Positions 57,109-64,000 of a stretch of DNA of 64,000 nucleotides are shown here, in pieces. The translations under genes and the position numbers were made by a program. Below the pieces are notes generated by a model. It ran no database searches. It was not told the DNA's origin and was given only the letters and a program-made list of their open reading frames with translations. Source of the DNA: Shouchella tritolerans (GTDB lineage Bacteria; Bacillota; Bacilli; Bacillales; Bacillaceae_D); contig NZ_JAODPB010000001.1 of NCBI RefSeq assembly GCF_025770735.1, forward strand, positions 372,001-436,000. The letters run 5' to 3'. The stretch's first letter is position 1. Each line of letters begins with the position of its first letter.

Positions 57109-57621
57109 ATGGAGATTACGATTAAGCATCTAACAAACGAGGCGTTAGCGCAAGAGGCGCAAGAGCAATTTGCGGCAAACGGGATCATGAGGAGAGAAGG
57201 TTATTTTCGGACATGCCTTGACGAAAACTACAATGGCGATCGCGTCACTGTTCTTGCTTTTTATCAAGGAGCGCTGGCCGGGTGCGGTCATCTCTTGAAA
57301 AAATCGCCGTATGCCCATTTCCGCAATCAACGCATTCCCGAAGTAAATGATCTTGTTGTTTTTCCGCCATATCGGCGCCGGGGCGTCGGCCAAGCTCTTA
57401 TTCACGCACTCGAACAGCTTAGCCGTGATTTAGGCTATCAAACGGTTGGCCTTGGCGTTGGCTTGTATAAAGATTACGGAAGCGCTCAACGGCTCTATGC
57501 CCGGCTTGGTTACATCCCAGACGGTCATGGCATTTGTGCTGGGGGGGAGCCAATCGACGCTGGCAGCCATGCTGTCGTGGATGATGAGCTGTTAATGTAT
57601 TGGACAAAAAAGCTAAAGTAA
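57109..57621 (+). CDS. GNAT-family N-acetyltransferase
   Basis: 170 aa. Acetyl-CoA motif A: VNDLVVFPPYRRRGVGQALI (R-x-x-G-x-G), motif B: AQRLYARLGYIPDG. Central TVLAFYQGALAGCGHLLKKS fits the fold. Substrate unknown. SD ATGGAGGG, 10 bases before the ATG. Terminator follows. Confidence 0.85.
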   Translation: MEITIKHLTNEALAQEAQEQFAANGIMRREGYFRTCLDENYNGDRVTVLAFYQGALAGCGHLLKKSPYAHFRNQRIPEVNDLVVFPPYRRRGVGQALIHALEQLSRDLGYQTVGLGVGLYKDYGSAQRLYARLGYIPDGHGICAGGEPIDAGSHAVVDDELLMYWTKKLK

Positions 57622-57686
57622 GCTTTTCTACTATTCATCTATCAAGAACAATTGATACACGTACGGAGCGTTTTTCTCCCGTCTGG

Positions 57687-57709
57687 GAAGCCTAGGCGGG
57701 CTTCTTTTT
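57687..57709 (+). terminator. Terminator of the acetyltransferase gene
   Basis: GAAGCC pairs with GGCTTC around TAGGCG, followed by TTTTT. Confidence 0.7.
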
Positions 57710-57749
57710 GTATGAGCCTCATTTTTAAACGGGAAATCATGCTTCCATC

Positions 57750-57776
57750 TTGTTCGCTGATCGATTATGTTATACA
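57750..57776 (+). promoter_or_regulatory. Candidate promoter of the nucleoside phosphorylase gene
   Basis: TGT-TATACA (extended -10, TATACA at 57771-57776) with TTGTTC 15 bases upstream, ~53 bases before the start. Confidence 0.45.
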
Positions 57777-57828
57777 TAGTGTAGGCCATGGCAGCCATAG
57801 CAAATTATCAATCCTGGGAGGAACCATA

Positions 57829-58656
57829 ATGGCATTATTAGAACAAATGAAGGAAGCAGCTGAATATATTCAAAGCAAGAGCAGCTTATCGCCGAATGTC
57901 GGAATCATTCTCGGTTCGGGGCTTGGAAATGTAGCAGACGAAATTGAAAACAAAGTTTCGATTGCCTACGAAGAGATTCCCCACTTTGCCACCTCTTCGG
58001 CCATTGGCCATGCGAACCAATTGGTGATTGGCACTTTAAAAGGCCAGACGGTTGTGGCGATGAAAGGGCGTTACCATTTTTACGAAGGGTATCATTTGCA
58101 GCAAGTCACTTTTCCAGTACGTGTCATGAAAGCACTTGGCGTGAAAACGCTGTTGATTACGAACTCCTGTGGAGCTGTGAATACCGACTTTTCGCCAGGG
58201 GAGTTGATGCTTATCAGCGACCACTTAAACCTAGTTGGCACCAATGCGCTCATTGGCGAAAATGAAGATGCGCTAGGACCAAGGTTTCCTGATCTTTCGG
58301 AAGTTTATAGTTCCCGTTTGCGGCAAATCGCCAAAAGCGTGGCAGCTGAACAAGGCACCACATTGCAAGAGGGCGTTTATAGCTGGTGGAGCGGCCCTGC
58401 CTACGAAACGCCTGCAGAAGTGCGGATGATTCGCATTCTAGGTGGTGACGCGGTCGGCATGTCTACCGTTCCCGAAGCGACTGTTGCGGCACATGCTGGC
58501 ATGGAAGTACTGGGAATTTCCTGTTTAACAAACATGGCGTGTGGCATTTTAAAAGAACCGTTGAGCCATGATGATGTGATCGAAGTTGCTGGCAAGGCAA
58601 ATGCCGCTTTTACCAAGCTTGTTAAAGGCGTTTTAGACCGTTTGCCGGCCTCGTAA
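57829..58656 (+). CDS. Purine nucleoside phosphorylase
   Basis: 275 aa from ATG 57829 (GGGAGG upstream); the longer frame from 57652 crosses a terminator and promoter. GIILGSGLGNVADEI phosphate loop, AMKGRYHFYEGY, LLITNSCGAVN, SGPAYETPAEVRMIR, VGMSTVPEA and the base-binding Asn in LTNMACGI. The Asn marks the 6-oxopurine (inosine/guanosine) type. Splits nucleosides with phosphate, feeding purine salvage. Monocistronic; PunA/DeoD-II class. Confidence 0.92.
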   Translation: MALLEQMKEAAEYIQSKSSLSPNVGIILGSGLGNVADEIENKVSIAYEEIPHFATSSAIGHANQLVIGTLKGQTVVAMKGRYHFYEGYHLQQVTFPVRVMKALGVKTLLITNSCGAVNTDFSPGELMLISDHLNLVGTNALIGENEDALGPRFPDLSEVYSSRLRQIAKSVAAEQGTTLQEGVYSWWSGPAYETPAEVRMIRILGGDAVGMSTVPEATVAAHAGMEVLGISCLTNMACGILKEPLSHDDVIEVAGKANAAFTKLVKGVLDRLPAS

Positions 58657-58753
58657 AATAACAATTTACCACCGTTTGTCGGTCATGGCGGCAAAATTTC
58701 CCGGATAGGAGAAAACGCGGCAGTCGAAGCGGCGAGCGTTTTTCTTCAGCCTG

Positions 58754-58785
58754 AACTAGCTATCATCTGATGGCTAGTTTTTTTT
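58754..58785 (+). terminator. Terminator of the nucleoside phosphorylase gene
   Basis: AACTAGCTATCA pairs with TGATGGCTAGTT (one G-U) and leads into TTTTTTTT. Confidence 0.85.
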
Positions 58786-59029
58786 GGCCTTCTCGTTGCT
58801 GGATTTTCTTCCTCCGCATTAGTGTCCAACTCTTTTAAACTCTCTTTTCGCCTATGGTTGCCTTTTTCTTTATACTAGTTTCACGCCTACACTAAATTTG
58901 CAAACGACGATCGTGCAAAAACCAGGCCGCTTAGCCCAATCGCTGCACACTTTCCGGTGCATAGATTTGGGCTTCTTTGTGGGCAAAGGGGCGACTACAC
59001 TATAACTAAGCCAGAGAGAGGGTGATGGC
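58786..59029. other. Non-coding region before the PTS regulator
   Basis: No gene seen. Right end carries GAGAGAGGGTG as ribosome site of the regulator. No terminator-antiterminator (RAT) structure of the BglG type was recognised, in line with a DNA-binding rather than an RNA-binding regulator. Confidence 0.35.
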
Positions 59030-61105
59030 ATGTTCTTAACGCAGAGAGGTTTACGCTTGCTGGTCAAACTTCTGTATGCGGCAGATCATGTGCCCATGGA
59101 TGAATTAAAAAGCGAGCTCGGCGTTTCGGCGCGAACGATTTATTACGAGCTTAAGCGGGTGAATGATTGGCTGGCCTTCCATCAATTCGATTGTGTTCGC
59201 CATGTCCGCAGCAGCGGTTTTTATATCGTTAGCGAACAACAAAACCGCATCAAAGAAATGTTGCCTCAACTCGGTGATTCAGAATATGGCTATACGCCGC
59301 TTGAGCGGAGGGCGCTCGATCTGCTTTTTATTTTAAGCCAGCCCGCACCGGTATTCGTCGAGGATTTAATGGAGCTGACCGATGTAAGTCGGAACACAGT
59401 CCTTGAGGACATACGCCTGTTGAAAAACGAGTTGGCTAAGCAAGGTTTGACGCTTGATTTTAAACTTTCGGCTGGCTATTTCGTTGCTGGCGCAGAAACG
59501 GCGATCCGCCAGGAAATCCATCAATGGTTAAACCGAATTGAACGGTTGGCAGAAGTCAATAAGTTGCCGATTGAAATCGGCCAAGCCTATTTTCCCTTAA
59601 GTGTCGCTTGCCTGAAGGAGCTGTTGCACACGTGTGAAACAGAACTTCATATTGAGTTTGCCGACCACACGCTCGAGTCGTTTTCAATGGAGTTATGCTT
59701 TTACTTTAATCGGATCCAACGAGGTAAATACGTAAACGTAACGACAGAAGAGATGCGGACATTGCAAGAAACCGATGAGTTTACGGCGGCGCTCCGGTTT
59801 ATGACGAGAGCGAGCAAAGAGGCAGGCATTTCTATACCAGACGAAGAGGCCTATTTTTTAAGCACCTTGTTTTTAAGCGCCAAACGGCAAAAGCAAGCAG
59901 ATGCGAAACAATCCCAAGAACATTGCTTGATTCACTCAATCGCCAGAAACATGATTTTTGAATTTCAACGTTATGCATGCATTGTTTTTCAAGATCGTGA
60001 CAAATTGGAAGCGAACTTAGTAGTCCATTTGAAACCAGCCTACTACCGGATGAAATACCATGTCGATGCGGTGAACGAATTGGCCGATTCTGTTAAACAA
60101 GCCCATCCAGAAGTGTATGAAATCACGAAAAAGGTCGTTCACCATTTAGAAAAAGCAGCTTGTGCCCCGGCAAGCGAAAACGAGATCGCTTTTTTGGCCA
60201 TGCATTTTGGCGGTTGGATGAAGCGTGAAGGGCTTCAGCCTGTCAGCCGCTGCTCTGTACTCATTGTTTGTGCGGAAGGTGTTGGCACATCGGCGATCGT
60301 GAAACAACAACTGATCGACTTGCTTGGATACGTCAACGTTGCAGGCATTCTGACAAAACGGGAATACAGCAAGCTTGACTCGGTTGCCGTAGACTTTGTT
60401 GTGGCAACAACGCCCGTTGAGCCAAAAGGAAAGCCAGTCCACGTCGTTCATCCAATTTTTTCGAATTATCATAAAAAAACATTGCTTAAATACGGAGAGG
60501 CGAGCAACGGCCATCAGGAACATATCACGCTTGCCAAGGTGGTTGCTGCAGTCCGCAAGCATGCTACTGTCCATAACGAGCAAGCACTTCTCTCTGAGTT
60601 AAAAACGATTTTGCAAGCACCCCACCGACAATGGAAGGAAGAGTGGAAACCAGTGTTAAACGAGTTGCTGACGGAAAAGACCATTTTTTTGCACCAGACC
60701 GCCCAGGATTGGAAGGAAGCGATAAAAAAAGCGGCTGCGCCTTTATTGGCAGACGGGGCGATTGAGGGTCGCTACGTCGATGCAATGATCCAGTCTGTTG
60801 AAGACAATGGCCCTTATATTGTCATTACACCTGGTGTGGCGATCCCCCATTCACGGCCAGAGGCAGGGGTCAAGCGTCTTGGCATGTCGCTCGCTACCTA
60901 TAAAGAAGGCGTCCGCTTTTCAAATAAAGACACGAAACCAGTTAAAATCGTCATCGTTCTTGCCGCTATAGACAGCGTTACCCATTTGCGGGCTTTGTCG
61001 CAATTGACGTCACTGCTCGGCGAGCCAGGAGCAATTGACCGTTTGGCTGAAATGACGAGCACGAAAGAAGTGGTTTCACTCATTCAACAATTTTCGACCA
61101 TTTAA
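59030..61105 (+). CDS. PRD-containing PTS-controlled activator (MtlR/UlaR-like) with EIIB- and EIIA-like domains
   Basis: 691 aa. Order: HTH (~1-60; ELKSELGVSARTIYYELKRV), second HTH (~90-150; LTDVSRNTVLEDIRLLKNEL), PRD1 (~190-290), PRD2 (~300-400; HLKPAYYR, FLAMHFGGW), GatB-like EIIB (~405-490; VLIVCAEGVGTSAIV), and EIIA of the mannitol/fructose type (~545-690; VAIPHSRPEAG with phospho-His). Its phosphorylation state reports sugar flux and sets operon transcription. The EIIA domain may also serve transport, because no free EIIA gene is present. 15 bases before the EIIB gene. Confidence 0.88.
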   Translation: MFLTQRGLRLLVKLLYAADHVPMDELKSELGVSARTIYYELKRVNDWLAFHQFDCVRHVRSSGFYIVSEQQNRIKEMLPQLGDSEYGYTPLERRALDLLFILSQPAPVFVEDLMELTDVSRNTVLEDIRLLKNELAKQGLTLDFKLSAGYFVAGAETAIRQEIHQWLNRIERLAEVNKLPIEIGQAYFPLSVACLKELLHTCETELHIEFADHTLESFSMELCFYFNRIQRGKYVNVTTEEMRTLQETDEFTAALRFMTRASKEAGISIPDEEAYFLSTLFLSAKRQKQADAKQSQEHCLIHSIARNMIFEFQRYACIVFQDRDKLEANLVVHLKPAYYRMKYHVDAVNELADSVKQAHPEVYEITKKVVHHLEKAACAPASENEIAFLAMHFGGWMKREGLQPVSRCSVLIVCAEGVGTSAIVKQQLIDLLGYVNVAGILTKREYSKLDSVAVDFVVATTPVEPKGKPVHVVHPIFSNYHKKTLLKYGEASNGHQEHITLAKVVAAVRKHATVHNEQALLSELKTILQAPHRQWKEEWKPVLNELLTEKTIFLHQTAQDWKEAIKKAAAPLLADGAIEGRYVDAMIQSVEDNGPYIVITPGVAIPHSRPEAGVKRLGMSLATYKEGVRFSNKDTKPVKIVIVLAAIDSVTHLRALSQLTSLLGEPGAIDRLAEMTSTKEVVSLIQQFSTI

Positions 61106-61120
61106 CAGGAGGAGATCGAC

Positions 61121-61387
61121 ATGAAAAAAGTATTAGTCGTTTGTGGAAATGGGTTAGGGAGCAGTTTTATTGTCGAGATGAATGTTAAAAAAATACTAGC
61201 AGAGCTAGGGATTGACGCGGAGGTGAACCACACGGACCTAGCCTCAAGCAAAAGTGAGCAAGCCGATCTCTACATAGGCGCAGCTGACATTGTCGAGCAG
61301 CTTAACGACGGAACGCGCAACGTTGTCGGTTTAAACAATTTGCTAGACAACGAAGCGATAAAAGACGTGCTACGTAGCAATTTATAA
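61121..61387 (+). CDS. PTS EIIB component (SgaB/UlaB type)
   Basis: 88 aa. KVLVVCGNGLGSSFIVEMNV contains the phospho-Cys of ascorbate-family EIIB. Passes phosphate from EIIA to the incoming sugar on EIIC encoded next. SD AGGAGGAG. Confidence 0.9.
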   Translation: MKKVLVVCGNGLGSSFIVEMNVKKILAELGIDAEVNHTDLASSKSEQADLYIGAADIVEQLNDGTRNVVGLNNLLDNEAIKDVLRSNL

Positions 61388-61405
61388 CAGCTAGGAGGGG
61401 TTTTC

Positions 61406-62665
61406 ATGTTTGAGCTGATTATGAATGACATTTTAGGGACGCCAGCCATCCTCATTGGCCTGTTCGCCCTAATCGGACTACTGCTACAAAAGAAATCGGC
61501 GACAGACACCGTGTCAGGTACATTAAAAACAACGATGGGCTTTCTGTTGCTCGGAGTGGGGGCTGCGGTTGTCTCTGATTCACTTGGCACGTTTCGCTCC
61601 ATGTTTGAAGCCGCTTTTCAAATTCAAGGCGTTGTGCCAAATACAGATGCGATGGCGGCGATTGCCCAGGAGAATTACGGGACGGAAACCGCTCTGATTA
61701 TGATCTTTGGCATGGTTGTCAATTTGCTGCTTGCCCGGTTTACGCCGTTTAAATATGTGTTTCTTACTGGCCACCATACACTCTATATGGCGGCGATGCT
61801 TGCCGTTGTCCTTGTTACAGGAGGTATGAGCGGCGTGCCTCTAGTCTTGATCGGTTCATTGATTTTAGGGGCAGCGATGGTGATTGCTCCAGCCGTCTTG
61901 CAACCGTTTACCCGAAAAATTATCGGAAATGACGACTTGGCTCTTGGACACTTTGGCACATTTGGCTATTTTACAGCTGGTTTGGTTGGCAAACTGGTCG
62001 GCAATCCAGAAAAATCGACTGAAACGATTCAAATTCCGAAATCACTAGGTTTTCTCCGCGACACATCTGTGGCTGTCTCTTTAACAATGGCGTTATTGTT
62101 TTTTGCGATTACCCCTTTTGCTGGCATTGCCGTCATTGAAGAGTTAAGCGGAGGCACGAATTATGCCGTCTTTATCTTGATTCAAGCGATTACATTTGCG
62201 GCAGGCGTCTACATCATCTTAGCTGGTGTGCGCATGGCCATCGGCGAGATTGTCCCAGCCTTTAAAGGCATTGCCGATAAATTTGTAAAAGGGGCGAAAC
62301 CAGCCCTTGACGCACCCACTGTTTTCCCGTTCGCGCCAAATGCGGTTATTATTGGTTTTCTTTGTAGTTTCGCTGGCGGGATTGCATCCATTTTCTTACT
62401 CCCGCTAGTTGGTTTAACGGTCATTGTTCCTGGGCTCGTTCCTCACTTTTTCTGTGGGGCAACCGCTGGTGTTTATGGGAATGCGACAGGAGGATTGCGT
62501 GGAGCAGTGGTAGGGTCGTTTGTGAACGGCATTCTAATCTCGTTCTTGCCAGCGCTATTATTGCCAGTGTTAGGTTCACTTGGCCTTGAGAGCACTACGT
62601 TTGGCGACACGGATTTCGGCATTATTGGCATTTTACTAGGCTATTTCATTCAGTTGTTTTCGTAA
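61406..62665 (+). CDS. PTS EIIC component (SgaT/UlaA family)
   Basis: 419 aa, ten or more helices. NDILGTPAILIGLFALIGLL, TTMGFLLLGVGAAVV, FKYVFLTGHHTLYMAAMLAV and FCGATAGVYGNATGGLRGAV are UlaA-family motifs. The family imports L-ascorbate, but related members carry other sugars; the epimerase in the operon points to a ketohexose or its precursor. SD AGGAGGGG. Confidence 0.88.
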   Translation: MFELIMNDILGTPAILIGLFALIGLLLQKKSATDTVSGTLKTTMGFLLLGVGAAVVSDSLGTFRSMFEAAFQIQGVVPNTDAMAAIAQENYGTETALIMIFGMVVNLLLARFTPFKYVFLTGHHTLYMAAMLAVVLVTGGMSGVPLVLIGSLILGAAMVIAPAVLQPFTRKIIGNDDLALGHFGTFGYFTAGLVGKLVGNPEKSTETIQIPKSLGFLRDTSVAVSLTMALLFFAITPFAGIAVIEELSGGTNYAVFILIQAITFAAGVYIILAGVRMAIGEIVPAFKGIADKFVKGAKPALDAPTVFPFAPNAVIIGFLCSFAGGIASIFLLPLVGLTVIVPGLVPHFFCGATAGVYGNATGGLRGAVVGSFVNGILISFLPALLLPVLGSLGLESTTFGDTDFGIIGILLGYFIQLFS

Positions 62666-62703
62666 GAGGGGGTTAAAAGAAAGACCAAAAAAGGAGTGGT
62701 ACG

Positions 62704-63393
62704 ATGAAACCAGCATTTTCTCCCTCACTAATGTGTATGGATGTAACAAAGTTCCGCGAGCAAATTGAAACGTTAAATGGACGTGCTGACTTGTATCATG
62801 TCGATGTAATGGACGGCCACTATGTGAAAAACTTAACGTTGTCCCCATTTTTTATTGAACAACTAAGCAAAGTGGCAACCATTCCAATTGATGCCCATTT
62901 GATGGCAGAGAAGCCCAATGACTTTTTAGTGGATGCTTGTATCGACGCAGGCGCTTCGATCATTAGCATCCACCCAGAAGTCGTGCATGCAGAACTCTTT
63001 CGGACGATCGCCCACATTAAAAAACGCGGCTGCCAAGTAGGCATTGTCCTAAACCCGGCTACACCACTAGCGATCATTGAGCCTTTCGCTCACTTAATCG
63101 ACAAGCTGACGATTATGACAATTGACCCTGGTTTTGCAGGCCAACCCTTTCTGACAGAAATGGTGGAGAAAATCGCAGACGCAAAACGTTTCCGCGCTGA
63201 GCAAGGGCTAGCTTTTACATTAGAAGTCGATGGATCATGCAACGAAAAGACGTTCAAGCAACTTGCGCAAGCAGGCAACGAAACGTTCATCGTCGGTACT
63301 TCAGGGCTGTTTGGCCTAGACCGCGACTTATCGACTGCTTGGGAAAAGATGGAGGCGATTTTCCGTAAACAAACAGAAGGGATGTATGTTTAG
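62704..63393 (+). CDS. alsE: D-allulose-6-phosphate 3-epimerase (AlsE type)
   Basis: 229 aa TIM barrel of the ribulose-phosphate epimerase family. FSPSLMCMDVTKFREQIE, YHVDVMDGHYVKNLTLSPFF, DAHLMAEKP, IVLNPATPL, MTIDPGFAGQPFL, EVDGSCNEKTF and FIVGTSGLFGLD follow E. coli AlsE closely (MCMD and NLTLSPFF distinguish it from Rpe). Converts D-allulose-6-phosphate to fructose-6-phosphate. Last gene of the PTS operon. Confidence 0.9.
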   Translation: MKPAFSPSLMCMDVTKFREQIETLNGRADLYHVDVMDGHYVKNLTLSPFFIEQLSKVATIPIDAHLMAEKPNDFLVDACIDAGASIISIHPEVVHAELFRTIAHIKKRGCQVGIVLNPATPLAIIEPFAHLIDKLTIMTIDPGFAGQPFLTEMVEKIADAKRFRAEQGLAFTLEVDGSCNEKTFKQLAQAGNETFIVGTSGLFGLDRDLSTAWEKMEAIFRKQTEGMYV

Positions 63394-63433
63394 AGCTGAG
63401 CATCTTGCAATTACAATTACTTGAGAAACGAAA

Positions 63434-63466
63434 GAGGGGGCTGTTCAGATAAAGGAACACCCCCTC
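63434..63466. terminator. Terminator between alsE and the convergent ATPase gene
   Basis: GAGGGGG-CT-GTTC pairs with GAAC-A-CCCCCTC. T-runs are weak on both sides; placed between convergent genes. Confidence 0.65.
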
Positions 63467-63471
63467 ATAGA

Positions 63472-64000
<529 letters not shown>

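Overview
The window reads as chromosomal DNA of a moderate-GC, spore-forming Bacillaceae bacterium. Strong AGGAGG ribosome sites, CcpA (cre) and Fur-like boxes, a PucR-controlled ureide cluster, the KipI/KipA/YcsF pyroglutamate operon, DUF2512/DUF3231 proteins and many intrinsic terminators all point that way. The gene repertoire resembles alkaliphiles of the Shouchella (Bacillus) clausii type; that genus call is inference, not a database result. No tRNA, rRNA, insertion sequence, prophage or CRISPR array was recognised.

Layout. 1-1502: end of a carbohydrate operon (DhaL-type kinase subunit, RpiB-like and TpiA-like isomerases), a gene set typical of tetritol breakdown. 1503-4698: a DUF1189 gene, a small membrane protein and an AraC/GyrI regulator flanked by two copies (96% identical over 215 bp) of a structured repeat. 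4699-8092: a class II UvrA-like ATPase divergent from a regulator with two MerR-type helix-turn-helix domains. 8212-11471: a CcpA-controlled sugar ABC importer without its own ATPase. 11708-15567: 5-oxoprolinase operon (pxpB, pxpC, a 42-codon hidden ORF, an NRAMP-family transporter, pxpA). 15712-18756: a pseudogene, an 86-aa protein, an FAD oxidoreductase with a Cys-rich tail, a MerR regulator and a nitroreductase. 18758-25459: RpiR regulator divergent from a PHP hydrolase, an Afu/Fbp-type ABC importer and a HAD phosphatase, predicted to serve a phosphorylated substrate. 25816-29891: sucrose regulon with a pair of perfect operators. 29979-35978: an ArsR-type regulator with a large sensor-like domain, two short-chain dehydrogenases among decayed genes (a DegU-like fragment, an alcohol dehydrogenase), a GH2 glycosidase and an ASCH protein. 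36271-39293: Fur-linked ferric-siderophore uptake. 39387-49586: MFS transporter and the ureide (allantoin) cluster pucG, pucF, pucR, a YfcC transporter, allantoinase and an amidase. 49687-58785: mixed genes, including a TetM-type ribosomal protection GTPase behind an overlapping leader peptide, a dead AbrB/Doc toxin-antitoxin pair and a purine nucleoside phosphorylase. 59030-63466: PTS operon with a D-allulose-6-phosphate 3-epimerase. 63472-64000: 3' part of an SsuB-type ATPase.

The genes mostly form self-contained nutrient modules (regulator + transporter + enzymes): tetritols, pyroglutamate, phosphorylated sugars, sucrose, siderophores, ureides and a ketohexose. The least explained items are the paired RNA-like repeat, the 42-aa ORF locked between pxpC and the transporter gene, the phosphoester-uptake cluster, and the leader peptide of the ribosomal protection GTPase.
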